A DNA stretch of 48,027 nucleotides from Candidatus Omnitrophota bacterium (GCA_017992455.1 JAGOOP010000001.1:11696-59722); one strand, 5' to 3'. Numbered from the stretch's first letter, positions 16,549 through 26,370 are shown. Notes: generated by a model from the letters alone, not told the origin. A program made the numbers and translations.

Positions 16549-19500
16549 TTAGCCGGAACCCTGCTCTTTCTCTTTCTGCTTTTCCTCTATGATCTTTTTG
16601 GCGATCTCGGCGGGAACCTCTATGTACTTGCGGAACTCCATTGAGGCGTTCGCCCGTCCGCTCGATATGGAACGGAACGAAGACGTATAGCCGAACATCT
16701 CGGACAACGGCACCTCGGCGGATACGATCTTCTGGTTCCCCTTGGTCTCCATTCCCAGGACCTTGCCGCGGCGGGAGCAGATATTGCCGATGATCGCATT
16801 CACGTATTCTTCCGGCACGGTCACGACAAGCGACATGCACGGCTCAAGGAGGACCGGATCGCATTTCATGAAGCCCGCCTTGAAGCAGCCGATGGCCGCA
16901 AGCTTGAAAGCGATCTCCGACGAATCCACGTCATGATACGAACCGTCGACCACGTCGACCTTTACGTCGACGCACGGGTACCCCGCGTACACGCCCCGGC
17001 GCATGATATCCACGACGCCTTTCTGCACGGCGGGCATGAACGATTTGGGTATCGCGCCGCCCTTGATGCTGTCGACGAACTCCAGCCCCGTGCCGGGCGC
17101 GGGAGACAATTCAAAGACAACATGGCCGTACTGGCCGCGGCCGCCCGACTGCTTGACATGCTTGTATTCCTCTGTGCAGGACTGCCTGATCGTTTCCCGG
17201 AACGCGACCTTCGGCTTGCCGACCACCGCATCGACGTTGAACTCGTTCTTGAGCCGGTCCACGATGATCTCCAGATGCAATTCGCCCATGCCGCTCAGGA
17301 TAACCTCCTGGGTCTCCTCGTTGGTCTGCACGCTGAACGTCGGATCCTCATCGGACAAACGCGCCAGCCCCTTGCCCAGCTTATCCTGCTCAGCCCGGCT
17401 CTTGGCGGTGATGCTCAGGGATACAACGGGCACGGGGAACTGGATGGCTTCAAGCAGCACGGGATGCTCCATACTGCACAGCGTATCCCCCGTCGTCGTA
17501 TCGGAAAGACCGATCACCGCGACGATGTCTCCCGCATACCCGGCTTCCTTTGCCTCGCGGTGGTTCGCGTGCATCTGGAATATCCTGCCGATGCGCTCCT
17601 TTTTGTTCTTTGTGGCATTGAATACGTAACTCGACGATTGCAATACTCCCGAATACACGCGCACATACACGAGCTTGCCCATATGCGGATCTGACTGGAC
17701 CTTGAACGCAAGCGCCGAAAGCGGCTCATGCGCATCGGCGTTACGCTCGTATGCCTTGTTCTCATCAGCCGGATCCTTGCCCTGGACCGGAGGCAGGTCA
17801 AGCGGGGAAGGCAGAAACATCGTCACCGCATCCAGCAGCTGCTGGATGCCCTTGTTCTTAAAGGATGAGCCGCATAACATCGGAACGATCTGATTGCCGA
17901 TCGTGCCTTTGCGCAGCGCCCCGGCCAGTTCTTCATTGGTTATGGCCGCCGGCGCTTCCAGGTATTTCTTCATAAGGTCATCGTCGAGAGACGACGCCTT
18001 CTCGATGAGTATATGGCGGTATTTCTTTGCATCTTCCACATATTCCGCAGGGATATCTTCCTCATGATAGGTCTTGCCCTGCGTTTCTTCGTCATACACG
18101 ATCGCTTTCATCTTGAAAAGGTCGATGATGCCTTTGAAATTCTCCTCGGCTCCGAGCGGGATGACGACCGCGACCACGTTCGCCTGCAGCATTTTTTCGA
18201 TGCCCGCAAGCACCCCGAAGAAATCAGCGCCGGGACGGTCCATCTTGTTGACAAAGCCGATCTTGGCAACATGATACTTATCCGATTGATGCCACACGGT
18301 CTCGGACTGCGGCTGCACCCCGCCGACCGCGCAGAATACGGCCACCGCGCCGTCCAGGACGCGCAGACTGCGCTCAACTTCCGCGGTAAAATCCACATGG
18401 CCGGGAGTATCGATAAGATTGATCCTGCAGTCTTTCCAGAAGCAGGTCGTTGCGGCGGACGTGATCGTGATGCCCCGCTCCTGTTCCTGTTTCATCCAGT
18501 CCATCTGGGCCTTGCCTTCATGAACCTCGCCGATCTTGTGCGATCTGCCCGTATAATAGAGGATGCGTTCCGATGTCGTGGTCTTTCCCGCGTCGATGTG
18601 CGCCATAATGCCGATGTTCCTGACCTGCTCAAGATGCAGGTCCGCCGGGACCGGGACCGCCTCTTCTTTCCGGGACGGGGCCTGTTCTTCGGCAGGCTGC
18701 GGCTGTTCGACAGCGGGTTCGGATGATTGCTGCGATGCGGCATCAGATGCGCTTGGTTCAACCAATGCGGGTTCAGGGGCCGGGGGTTCGGACAATGCCG
18801 GTTCCGGCGCTGCGGGCGCAGGCGTTGCCGATGCCGGCACTCCCGATCCAGGCGCGGCGGGTTCAGCCGCCGTTGATGCCGGCGCGGACGGCTCCGGCGC
18901 TGCGGGTTCTGCGATCCCGGCGGTCCCGGGCTGCGGTACATCGCCGGCCGCTTGTCCCTGCGCCGCGACGTCTTTGAATTGCTGTTCAAGCCGCTGGGTA
19001 CGTTGGTACAACTCCTTGATCTTCTCGTCTTTTACTTCAAGCTGATGTTCCTTTTCTTCAAGCTCTTTTTCAAGCTCCGTGAATTCTTCATTGAGCTTTT
19101 TGAATTCTTTTTTCGGTATCCATTCGCTTTCTTCCAGCTGTTTTTTATAATCCGCTATCGTCTTCTGGAATTCCTGCACCCGGGCATTGGCGGCCGTGAC
19201 CGCCGCAGCATGGCCGATGACCTGATGCTTGAGTTTTTCTATCTCTTCCGCCTTGGCGGTATTGGCTTTTTCAAGGCCTTCGATGGTGATGTTCAGGTCG
19301 CGGATCTGACGCGACAGGTCAACGTTCTTGGAAAACTCGTGCGCAAGATCCTTTTCCTTGTCAAGAAGCTGCTCTTTGACGCCGGTGGCGTCTTTTTTCA
19401 GCTTATTGAACAGTTCTTCGTTCGCGTTGTCCCGGTCCTGCCTGCGCTGGAGGTCAGCGCGGGCGTCTGCGGCGTCTTTTTGCGCCTTCTCTATATCGGC

Positions 19501-19728
19501 GCGCGCTGCTGCGGTCTCCTGGCGCTCCTTTTCAAGCTCGCGCTTCGAATCCTCTATCTGCGCTTCAAGCTTGGCGATCCTGGCACTACGAGCCGCATCC
19601 TGCTGGGGCAACGGACCGGGGCCTTTTTGCCCGGCTGTCTGACTGGTCTGAGGCGCCCCGAACAGAAAATAGACGACCAGAAGGATTGCTGTTATGGCGA
19701 AAATCATAAGGATCGGAATATCGGGCAT
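16549..19728 (-). CDS. Membrane-anchored coiled-coil elongation factor G fusion
   Basis: A 1,059-residue protein. Residues 5-23 form a transmembrane helix; the following positive charges suggest the rest faces the cytosol. Residues 45-255 are a nearly uninterrupted coiled coil, and 258-352 an Ala/Pro/Glu-rich linker. Residues 363-1059 are a full-length EF-G: P-loop AHIDAGKT (376-383), DTPGH (440-444), NKMD (494-497), then the usual domains II-V. EF-G is the ribosomal translocase/recycling GTPase and is normally soluble. No in-frame ATG, GTG or TTG precedes the EF-G part closely enough to restore a free enzyme. The start at 19728 has AAGGAG at 8-nt spacing. It has its own promoter and terminator and is monocistronic, outside any str-type operon, so a second, normal fusA probably exists elsewhere. 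Confidence 0.93.
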   Translation of the reverse strand: MPDIPILMIFAITAILLVVYFLFGAPQTSQTAGQKGPGPLPQQDAARSARIAKLEAQIEDSKRELEKERQETAAARADIEKAQKDAADARADLQRRQDRDNANEELFNKLKKDATGVKEQLLDKEKDLAHEFSKNVDLSRQIRDLNITIEGLEKANTAKAEEIEKLKHQVIGHAAAVTAANARVQEFQKTIADYKKQLEESEWIPKKEFKKLNEEFTELEKELEEKEHQLEVKDEKIKELYQRTQRLEQQFKDVAAQGQAAGDVPQPGTAGIAEPAAPEPSAPASTAAEPAAPGSGVPASATPAPAAPEPALSEPPAPEPALVEPSASDAASQQSSEPAVEQPQPAEEQAPSRKEEAVPVPADLHLEQVRNIGIMAHIDAGKTTTSERILYYTGRSHKIGEVHEGKAQMDWMKQEQERGITITSAATTCFWKDCRINLIDTPGHVDFTAEVERSLRVLDGAVAVFCAVGGVQPQSETVWHQSDKYHVAKIGFVNKMDRPGADFFGVLAGIEKMLQANVVAVVIPLGAEENFKGIIDLFKMKAIVYDEETQGKTYHEEDIPAEYVEDAKKYRHILIEKASSLDDDLMKKYLEAPAAITNEELAGALRKGTIGNQIVPMLCGSSFKNKGIQQLLDAVTMFLPSPLDLPPVQGKDPADENKAYERNADAHEPLSALAFKVQSDPHMGKLVYVRVYSGVLQSSSYVFNATKNKKERIGRIFQMHANHREAKEAGYAGDIVAVIGLSDTTTGDTLCSMEHPVLLEAIQFPVPVVSLSITAKSRAEQDKLGKGLARLSDEDPTFSVQTNEETQEVILSGMGELHLEIIVDRLKNEFNVDAVVGKPKVAFRETIRQSCTEEYKHVKQSGGRGQYGHVVFELSPAPGTGLEFVDSIKGGAIPKSFMPAVQKGVVDIMRRGVYAGYPCVDVKVDVVDGSYHDVDSSEIAFKLAAIGCFKAGFMKCDPVLLEPCMSLVVTVPEEYVNAIIGNICSRRGKVLGMETKGNQKIVSAEVPLSEMFGYTSSFRSISSGRANASMEFRKYIEVPAEIAKKIIEEKQKEKEQGSG

Positions 19729-19826
19729 CGGTGCTGCTCCTTATAAGCAGAAGCAGATGAATATGAAGACGGTTTCATCGGACTTCATACGCATCCGCTT
19801 TTTATATCTCATTGTTCCGGTTATAG

Positions 19827-19854
19827 ATAGTACACTATAACTATACCCTGCCAA
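19827..19854 (-). promoter_or_regulatory. Putative promoter of the EF-G fusion gene
   Basis: Minus strand: TTGGCA (19849-19854), 16-bp spacer, TACTAT (19827-19832). It gives a leader of roughly 90 nt. A/T-rich symmetrical sequence surrounds the -10. The call rests on hexamer match only. Confidence 0.45.
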
Positions 19855-19878
19855 CTGTTTTTTTTCAAGCATAGCCGA

Positions 19879-22143
19879 TCATTTTTCTGAAAACGTTTTC
19901 TTTATTCGGTGCGGCGGACGGTAGCGCCGCATCGACAGCGCGTTCGCGACGACCGACACCGAGCTCAACGCCATTGCCGCTGCCGCGATCATCGGATTCA
20001 GCAAAAAACCGTTCACCGGATAGAGCGCCCCGGCGGCAACAGGGATCGCTATCAGATTATAAAAAAAAGCCCAGAACAGATTCTGCTTGATCTTTTTCAT
20101 GGCATACCGGGACAGGTCGACGGCCACTACTGCATCGCGCGGATCGCTGCGGATCAGAACAATATCGGCGGCTTCGCGGGCGATATCCGTGCCGGAACCG
20201 ATGGCAATGCCGACGTCCGCCTGCGCAAGCGCCGGAGCGTCGTTGATCCCGTCTCCGATCATCGCGACGACCGCGCCCTGTTCCTGTATCTTTTGGATAT
20301 GGCGCTGCTTATCCTGCGGAAGGACATCCGCAAGCACCGCATCAATGCCGACTGCCTGCGCAAAAAATTCAGCCGTACGGCGGTGATCGCCGGTGATCAG
20401 GATCATCCGTTTGCCCATCCGCCGCAGCAGAACGACCGCCTCGGCAGCGGACTCGCGAAGCGTGTCGCCGACCGCCAGCATGCCTGCTATCCCCGCCCCG
20501 GCGGCAACGAACATCACGGTCTTGCCTTCCTCCTGCAAACGGCGGGCGTCTGCAAGAACGCCGGACGCAAGTTCGATATGCTTCAGGTCCATCGCCGCGC
20601 GGTTGCCAAGCGTGATATCTTCTCCGTTGACCGTTGCGCCGACCCCTTTGCCCGGGTACGCGATAAATCCGGCGACCGGACGCACAACGCATCCGCGCGC
20701 GGCAGCCTCCTGCACGACCGCCTCTGCGAGCGGATGCTCCGAATTTTTCTCGACTGACGCTGCAAGGCAGACGATCTCGTTGTCGGAGCGGGCATATGCG
20801 ATAATATCCGATACCCGGGGCTCGCCTTTTGTCAACGTGCCGGTTTTATCAAAAACGACCGTATCGATGTGCGCGCAGCGCTGAATGCTCGATGCCTGTT
20901 TGATCAGTATCCCTCTGGCTGCGGCAATGCCTGTCGCGACGATCACTGCGGCCGGCGTTGCCAGGCCGAGCGCACAGGGGCAGGCGATGATCAACACTGA
21001 AATGAATACGGAAAGCGCGAATGCCGCGCCGTGGCCGGAAATAAACCAGACGCCGAATGCGCCGACAGCCAGAACGATAACTGCGGGCACAAAAAAACCG
21101 GCGGCGGTATCGGCAAGACGCTGGATAGGCGGACGCGTTCCCTGCGCCTCCCGGACAAGCGATATGACCTGCGATAAAAACGTTTCCGCGCCGACCTGAA
21201 CGGCCTTGAACCGGAACGCGCCGGTTTTATTGACCGTGCCGGCGATAACCCGCTTCCCCGGTATTTTTTCAACGGGGATGGGTTCGCCGGTAACCAGAGC
21301 CTCGTCGACGCTCGAGTATCCTTCGGTCACAATGCCGTCTGCCGGAACGCGCACGCCGGGTTTTACGATGACGATGTCGCCGGGGGCCAGATCGCCTATG
21401 GGAATACTGCGCTCCTCGCCGCCGCGCAGGACAAGCGCGGTTTCGGGCGCAAGCGCCATCAGTTTACTTAACGCAGCCGATGTCTTCGTTTTCGCCGAGG
21501 ATTCAAGATATTTTCCCAGAAGGATGAACGCGACGATCAACCCCGCTGTCTCATAATACAAATGGGGATGGTCGTGCGCCCCGCCGGAGCGCCAGACGTC
21601 TGCGGTGAGGAAAATACTGTAGAGGTACGCGGACCCTGCTCCGAGAACGATCAGCGTATCCATATTGGCGCGGCGCGCCCTGATCGCCGCACCGAGGCCG
21701 CTGCCGAAAAAAAAGAAGCCGCAGATGATGATCAGAGTCGTCAGGACCAGCTGGAAAACGGCTGAATATGCGCGAAGGAAAGGATAAAGAGGGAAGCCGA
21801 AAACATCCGCCATGGCGATATACATGAGGGGCGCAGCGAGACCCAGCGAAACGGCGGCCCGCCTTCCGAGGGCACGGTGATCGCGGTCTTGGGCATGTCC
21901 GCCGGGACTGCCGGGCGCCGCGAGCGCGCGCGGGGTATAACCCGCATCGGTTACCGCGCGCAGGATGTCTTCGTCGCCGAGCACAGCGGGATCGAACGCG
22001 ACGAATGCCTGGCCGCTGGCGAAATTCACGCGCGCTTCTTTGATGCCGGGCATGCGCTTCAACCGCTCCTCAATGCCCAGAGCGCAGCCGGCGCAATGCA
22101 TGCCGCCGATACCGATAACGGTTTTTTTGACCTGTTGATCCAC
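19879..22143 (-). CDS. copA: Copper-exporting P1B-type ATPase
   Basis: A 754-residue heavy-metal P-type ATPase. An N-terminal HMA domain carries GMHCAGC (14-20). The transmembrane metal site CPC is at 388-390, the phosphatase loop TGEP at 285-288 and the phosphorylated Asp in DKTGT at 432-436. SEHPLAEA and GDGINDAP follow. It should pump Cu+ out of the cytosol. The start is taken as GTG at 22143 because AGGGG lies 4 nt upstream; ATG at 22170 would add nine residues without a ribosome site. It is last in a small module with a DUF4405 protein and a secreted desulfoferrodoxin-like protein, both plausible redox/metal partners. Confidence 0.94.
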   Translation of the reverse strand: MDQQVKKTVIGIGGMHCAGCALGIEERLKRMPGIKEARVNFASGQAFVAFDPAVLGDEDILRAVTDAGYTPRALAAPGSPGGHAQDRDHRALGRRAAVSLGLAAPLMYIAMADVFGFPLYPFLRAYSAVFQLVLTTLIIICGFFFFGSGLGAAIRARRANMDTLIVLGAGSAYLYSIFLTADVWRSGGAHDHPHLYYETAGLIVAFILLGKYLESSAKTKTSAALSKLMALAPETALVLRGGEERSIPIGDLAPGDIVIVKPGVRVPADGIVTEGYSSVDEALVTGEPIPVEKIPGKRVIAGTVNKTGAFRFKAVQVGAETFLSQVISLVREAQGTRPPIQRLADTAAGFFVPAVIVLAVGAFGVWFISGHGAAFALSVFISVLIIACPCALGLATPAAVIVATGIAAARGILIKQASSIQRCAHIDTVVFDKTGTLTKGEPRVSDIIAYARSDNEIVCLAASVEKNSEHPLAEAVVQEAAARGCVVRPVAGFIAYPGKGVGATVNGEDITLGNRAAMDLKHIELASGVLADARRLQEEGKTVMFVAAGAGIAGMLAVGDTLRESAAEAVVLLRRMGKRMILITGDHRRTAEFFAQAVGIDAVLADVLPQDKQRHIQKIQEQGAVVAMIGDGINDAPALAQADVGIAIGSGTDIAREAADIVLIRSDPRDAVVAVDLSRYAMKKIKQNLFWAFFYNLIAIPVAAGALYPVNGFLLNPMIAAAAMALSSVSVVANALSMRRYRPPHRIKKTFSEK

Positions 22144-22171
22144 TGTTCCCCTGCCCCGGCTGCATGCCAAT

Positions 22172-22384
22172 TTACCGGCGTTTCAGCACAACAGCCTTTA
22201 CCCAGCCCCAGTTGAGCGCCAGATGCACGATCAGAATCACAGGAAAGAATGCCGCGTTATATTTATGGACGCGATAGGCGGCGGGCGATCCGGTCAGTAT
22301 AAGCATAAATCCCGATATCACCTGAATGGATGCGGCAGCGAACAATACCGCATTCACCGCAACCAACGCTTTTGTCTTATCCAT
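22172..22384 (-). CDS. Small DUF4405-like membrane protein
   Basis: A 70-residue protein with two membrane helices. The second half HKYNAAFFPVILIVHLALNW matches the DUF4405 family, whose conserved histidines suggest haem or metal binding in the membrane. Nothing more specific can be said. It begins 3 nt after the desulfoferrodoxin-like gene and ends 28 nt before the preferred copA start, so it is part of the copA module. Confidence 0.72.
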   Translation of the reverse strand: MDKTKALVAVNAVLFAAASIQVISGFMLILTGSPAAYRVHKYNAAFFPVILIVHLALNWGWVKAVVLKRR

Positions 22385-22387
22385 GGC

Positions 22388-22729
22388 CTAAGATCCCGCT
22401 GTCTGCGTCCGGGACAGCGAACCGGAGCGCGAACAATCCGCCTGCACGGTCACGATATCCCCTTTTTTCAATCCCGGAACGGAAAAACGCGCCTTCTGCG
22501 TATTCCCGGCCTGCCGGACAAAATCCTCCTGAGCCGCCGGAACGCCGTTGAGGCTCACCCGGATGCTCTTGATATAATGGGCCGCAGGGTCTCCGACGGA
22601 ATGATGCACCGTCACGTCGATATCCTCGCCGGAGATGACGATCGTTATTTCCGACGGCTGATGGCCCAACGCAGGCACGGCCGTCAATACGGCCAGAGCC
22701 GCGCACAGCACGATCACCGTTATCTTCAT
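22388..22729 (-). CDS. Secreted desulfoferrodoxin-like protein
   Basis: A 113-residue protein with a signal peptide (MKITVIVLCAALAVLTAVPA, cleavage near GLG-HQ). The mature part HQPSEITI ... VTVHHSVGDPAAHYIKSI ... CSRSGS follows the pattern of desulfoferrodoxin/superoxide-reductase-fold proteins that are exported. It keeps several histidines and one cysteine, but whether the iron site is complete cannot be judged. The ATG at 22729 has AGGAGG at 5-nt spacing and overlaps the HAD gene stop (ATGA). A role in periplasmic redox or metal protection alongside copA is inference. Confidence 0.68.
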   Translation of the reverse strand: MKITVIVLCAALAVLTAVPALGHQPSEITIVISGEDIDVTVHHSVGDPAAHYIKSIRVSLNGVPAAQEDFVRQAGNTQKARFSVPGLKKGDIVTVQADCSRSGSLSRTQTAGS

Positions 22730-23415
22730 CGCTGCCTCCTTTTTCCCGCCTGCCCGCAGGCGCGTTCGATACATACCGGTATCTCCTCAAGCGTATCGGC
22801 AATATGATCTGCGCCGGATAGATATCCGGCAGGCAGGCTTGTGGTAAGCGCAATGCAAAACATGCCGGCGCGTTTCGCCGACTCTATCCCGAAAGGCGCA
22901 TTTTCGACAACGACGCACTCATGCGGCGACAACCGTAACAACCGGGCGGCTTTCAGGTAGGGCTCCGGATGCGGCTTGCCGCGACGGACCGTATCGCCGG
23001 TCACCATGCAGGAGAAAGAACTTTTCACGGATGCGGGCAGGATGTGTGCAACCTGGTCGTGCGGCGTTCCGGTCACCAATGCGAGCGTGTATCCTCGATC
23101 CGCAAGGCCGGCCAGAAAATCTTCGACCTTCGGGAAAAGGGTCCTCGTAAAATACTTCCTGAATATCTTCTGCCGCGCGGCAAAGACCGTGCGCATCAGG
23201 CGCGTTGTCGGCGCATACCCTCCCATGCGCAGGAAATCCGACAGGGACTTATCCCATTGCTCGCCTTCTCTGCGGTACACCTCGAAACACGAAACGCGCA
23301 CGCCGTACGGCCGCAATGCCTCGTACCATGCCAGAAAATGATACGGCATGGAATCGACGATAACGCCGTCCATGTCGAACAGGATCGCAGCGGGTTTTTT
23401 GACAAGATGCTTCAT
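22726..23415 (-). CDS. HAD-superfamily hydrolase (beta-phosphoglucomutase-like)
   Basis: A 229-residue HAD phosphatase/mutase. Motif I is FDMDGV (13-18), motif II lies in LVTGTPH (about 113-119), and the motif III/IV region reads GKPHPEPYL and VVENAPFGIESA (169-180). The helical cap follows motif I, as in phosphoglycolate phosphatases and beta-phosphoglucomutases. It dephosphorylates or isomerises a small sugar phosphate, identity unknown. The ATG at 23415 has AAGGA upstream; the 159-residue extension of the frame lies inside the STAS-PilZ gene and is rejected. The C-terminus is Arg/Lys-rich. Confidence 0.88.
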   Translation of the reverse strand: MKHLVKKPAAILFDMDGVIVDSMPYHFLAWYEALRPYGVRVSCFEVYRREGEQWDKSLSDFLRMGGYAPTTRLMRTVFAARQKIFRKYFTRTLFPKVEDFLAGLADRGYTLALVTGTPHDQVAHILPASVKSSFSCMVTGDTVRRGKPHPEPYLKAARLLRLSPHECVVVENAPFGIESAKRAGMFCIALTTSLPAGYLSGADHIADTLEEIPVCIERACGQAGKRRQR

Positions 23416-23444
23416 GGGAAGGTCCTTGCGGATGAACGCCGGCG

Positions 23445-24164
23445 TTATGCTACATCGCTGTCGAGGGGCATGTTCCTCTCGACGAACTGCAGTATCTTTT
23501 CCTGCGTGGCGCAATCGATATGGTAGAATTCCAGCCCCATGGCCGGATACAGCTGCGGCTGTATCTCTTTCTGCACGAGCCATACCACCTTTGCCTTGAT
23601 CTCCACTGCCGGGGCGACCGGCGCGAGCGAAAGCTCCACATCGAGTATCTCTCCGATATGATAGGTCTGCTTTGAGAACACAAGCAGGCCGATCGCGCTC
23701 AGGTTCAGCACTTTGCCGTGGTGGAATTCCTTGTCCCCGGGGGATCTGAACCGGATATCGATATCGAGCGCGAGCCGCTTGAACCTGCGACGGAGCTGTT
23801 TTTTCTGTATCTCCGTCAGCGAGATCGACATCTCGAGCTTCTTGAGCGCGGTCTGTTCGTCCGGATATATCTCGAACACCTTGTCGAGGCATACCAGATT
23901 GAACGTTTTGGCGACATGCTGAGGAACATTGATGAACGCCATGCGGCCTTTATGGTTGGCGACGTTCTTATAGGCGAGCGCGAGCGCCGAAAGCCCGGAG
24001 TAATCGATCAGATTCACGTCCGCCAGGTCGCAGATGATATCGCGGTAGCCGTCCTGGATGATCGTGCCGACCCGCTCGACCAGGTTTGCCGAATCGATGT
24101 CGATCGTGCCGGCCAGTTCGAGGATGACGACAACTTTTACCCTGCGCACTTTTATCTCAAGCAT
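23445..24164 (-). CDS. STAS-PilZ fusion protein
   Basis: A 239-residue soluble protein. Residues 1-110 are a STAS domain like anti-sigma-factor antagonists, with the phosphorylatable serine position kept in DYSGLSAL (S56). Residues 120-239 are a PilZ domain with the c-di-GMP signature R126-x3-R130 in RRRFKR and NLSAIG (154-159). It should therefore bind cyclic di-GMP and may couple it to a partner-switching pathway; the partner is not in the window. The gene starts 33 nt after waaA. The AAGGAG site lies 18 nt before the ATG, which is unusually far. Confidence 0.85.
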   Translation of the reverse strand: MLEIKVRRVKVVVILELAGTIDIDSANLVERVGTIIQDGYRDIICDLADVNLIDYSGLSALALAYKNVANHKGRMAFINVPQHVAKTFNLVCLDKVFEIYPDEQTALKKLEMSISLTEIQKKQLRRRFKRLALDIDIRFRSPGDKEFHHGKVLNLSAIGLLVFSKQTYHIGEILDVELSLAPVAPAVEIKAKVVWLVQKEIQPQLYPAMGLEFYHIDCATQEKILQFVERNMPLDSDVA

Positions 24165-24197
24165 ATGGATGTATAAACCGCCGCTCCTTTCAAGCGA

Positions 24198-25478
24198 TCA
24201 TTGTATCATGATTTGCCCGGCCCGCACGAACTCTTTTATGCAGGCAAGGGTGCGGTCTGTCGCGCCGGCATTCCTGCGTATCAAAGACCGCGCGGCGCGC
24301 ACCAGCTCTGCCGCCTTCTTTCCGTCAGCGAGCAGGGCCTCGACCGCCGATGCCAGCTCGCCGCAGTCGCGGACGAGGACCGCTGCCTTCTCGTCGAGGA
24401 ACTGCCGGGCAATATCCCTGAAATTGAACAGCGACGGCCCCACGATCACCGGCTTGTCGAGGAACGCGGGCTCAAGAAAATTCTGTCCGCCGTGCGGGAT
24501 AAGGCTCCCCCCCACAAAAACCGCGTCCGCGATCGCATAATACGACAAAAGCTCCCCGATCATATCGACGATGAATACGGCGCGCTCCGGAACAGGCGGC
24601 GCGGTCAGGCGCGAGACGCGGACCGGTTCAAACCCGGCGCGCCGCACGCAGGACTCGACTTCGCCGCTGCGCTCCGGATGCCGCGGCACGATGATGAGCC
24701 GGACGCGGCTGTTCTTTCGCGCGATCAGAGAGAATGCGCGCAGCACCTGCGTTTCCTCGCCCCGATGGGTACTGCCGGCAACAATGCATTGCTCGCCGGG
24801 CCGGATGCCCAGGCGCTCCTTTCGGCCGGCGTCCTGTTGAAGCGCCGCAGGAACGGGCTGGTCGTATTTCATGTTGCCCGTGACCCTGACGGCATCGGGA
24901 CGCGCGCCGAGAGAGATCACGCGGTCCGCGTCCCGCTGCGATTGCATGCAGAACAATGATATCCTGCGGAGCAACGGCGCGATGACCCAGCGGACCAGCC
25001 GGTACCCTTTTGCCGCCTTATCGGAGATCCTGCCGTTGACGATAATGACCGGGACCCTGCGGCTATGGAGCGCGGACAGAAGGTTCGGCCAGAATTCCGT
25101 CTCGGCAATGATAAAAAGGCGGGGCCGGATGCGGCCGAGGACCCTCTGAACGATGAAACTCAGGTCCAGGGGCAGGTATGTCACCGCGTCCTGCGGCCGG
25201 GCCAGCTTCGCGGCAATGCTGTTGCCCGTCGGAGTGACGGTAGAAAACACATACTGCGCGGCGGGGAATTCGGCGCTCAATCCCTGGAAGAGCCTGCGCA
25301 TATTCACCATCTCGCCGACCGAGACCGCATGGATCCAGACCGGGTCCGAAAATACGAGCCCTGCAGGGTATCTGCCGAGGCGCCGGCTGAACCCCGGATG
25401 CATCTTCTTCTTGAACAGGAACGCCGGAAGATACAGGATTATCAGAAGTAAATTGATCAGGTCATAGAAAATGAACAT
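24198..25478 (-). CDS. waaA: Kdo transferase
   Basis: A 426-residue 3-deoxy-D-manno-octulosonic acid transferase (GT30). It adds Kdo to lipid IVA at the inner membrane, a step just before the late acyltransferase encoded at 8744-10690. An N-terminal membrane anchor (FYDLINLLLIILYLPAFLF) is followed by the acceptor motif HAVSVGEM and the C-terminal GSTHRGEE and GGSLIPHGGQNFLEPA motifs typical of WaaA. Whether it adds one or two Kdo residues cannot be told. The ATG lies 14 nt after the xerC stop; the short gap holds a 12-bp palindrome GGGACATGTCCC (25479-25490). Confidence 0.95.
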   Translation of the reverse strand: MFIFYDLINLLLIILYLPAFLFKKKMHPGFSRRLGRYPAGLVFSDPVWIHAVSVGEMVNMRRLFQGLSAEFPAAQYVFSTVTPTGNSIAAKLARPQDAVTYLPLDLSFIVQRVLGRIRPRLFIIAETEFWPNLLSALHSRRVPVIIVNGRISDKAAKGYRLVRWVIAPLLRRISLFCMQSQRDADRVISLGARPDAVRVTGNMKYDQPVPAALQQDAGRKERLGIRPGEQCIVAGSTHRGEETQVLRAFSLIARKNSRVRLIIVPRHPERSGEVESCVRRAGFEPVRVSRLTAPPVPERAVFIVDMIGELLSYYAIADAVFVGGSLIPHGGQNFLEPAFLDKPVIVGPSLFNFRDIARQFLDEKAAVLVRDCGELASAVEALLADGKKAAELVRAARSLIRRNAGATDRTLACIKEFVRAGQIMIQ

Positions 25479-25492
25479 GGGACATGTCCCGT

Positions 25493-26353
25493 TCAGGCGC
25501 GCGGATGCGCTTTTGCGTATACTGCCTTAAGCCGCTCAGTGGTCAGATGCGTATAGATCTGCGTAGTCCCCAGATTCGCGTGGCCGAGCAGTTCCTGGAC
25601 CGTGCGCAGGTCCGCGCCTCTGTTGAGCATGTGCGTTGCGAACGAATGGCGCAGCGTGTGAGGGGACACTCCCTGCTTGAGCCCGGCCTTACGAAGGTAT
25701 TTGCGGAACATATACCGCACGCCGCGGTCGGAGATCCTGGCGCGGCGCGGGTTCAGGAACAATGCAGCGCTATGGGATTCCCTTTTTTCAAGGTAGCGGC
25801 GGATGGCCGACAGCGCCTGTTCGCCGATCGGCACGATCCGCTCCTTCTTTCCTTTTCCGCGGACCTTGACGATGCCGCTGATCATGTCGACGTCATCGTC
25901 GTTCAGACCCACCAGCTCGCTGATCCGTATGCCGGTCGAATAGAAAGTTTCCAGTATCGCCCGGTCGCGAAGGCCCGCCAGGTTCCCGGGAATGCTCGAT
26001 TCGATAAGGCGCACGGTGTCCTCTTCGGTCAGGAACTGGGGCAGATGCTTGTCGAGCTTGGGGCTGAGGATGCTGGCGACCGGATTTGCCTTGATGAAAC
26101 CTTCCCGCGTCAGAAACCGGAAAAAGGTCCGCAATGCGGACAACTTGCGGTTGATGCTGCGGGGCTGCAGATTTCTCTCCTTGAGAACGGCAAGATATTT
26201 GCGCACCGCCAGATAGTCGACTTTTTCGACCGGCTGCTCCTTGAGAAAAGACCGGAATTCCTCAAGGTCGAGCCGGTAATTCAATATGGTGTGAACCGAG
26301 TAATTCTTTTCGATCTCAAGGTATCTGGTGAATTTATCGACAAACCGCTCCAT
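25493..26353 (-). CDS. xerC: Tyrosine recombinase XerC/XerD
   Basis: A 286-residue tyrosine recombinase expected to resolve chromosome dimers at dif. The SAM-like N-terminal domain (1-105) is followed by the catalytic domain with R143, K167, H232, R235, H258 and the nucleophile Y267 in TTQIYTH, so all residues are present. The ATG at 26353 has GGAG at 7-nt spacing; the long upstream extension lies inside topA and is rejected. The order dprA-topA-xerC recalls the Firmicutes topA-trmFO-xerC layout, which is why xerC is preferred to xerD. No dif site was found nearby. Confidence 0.9.
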   Translation of the reverse strand: MERFVDKFTRYLEIEKNYSVHTILNYRLDLEEFRSFLKEQPVEKVDYLAVRKYLAVLKERNLQPRSINRKLSALRTFFRFLTREGFIKANPVASILSPKLDKHLPQFLTEEDTVRLIESSIPGNLAGLRDRAILETFYSTGIRISELVGLNDDDVDMISGIVKVRGKGKKERIVPIGEQALSAIRRYLEKRESHSAALFLNPRRARISDRGVRYMFRKYLRKAGLKQGVSPHTLRHSFATHMLNRGADLRTVQELLGHANLGTTQIYTHLTTERLKAVYAKAHPRA

Positions 26354-26370
26354 GCCGGGTCTCCGCGCGG

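Noticed and set aside
18660-18960. Apparent tandem repeats
   Set aside because: They encode the Ala/Pro/Glu linker of the EF-G fusion; low-complexity coding sequence rather than a DNA repeat array.
23416-23892. N-terminal extension of the HAD frame
   Set aside because: It overlaps the STAS-PilZ gene in another frame, and its composition is unlike a real protein; the ATG at 23415 has a ribosome site.
25479-25490. 12-bp palindrome GGGACATGTCCC between xerC and waaA
   Set aside because: Too short to separate from chance, and it overlaps the waaA ribosome-site region; not called an operator or repeat.
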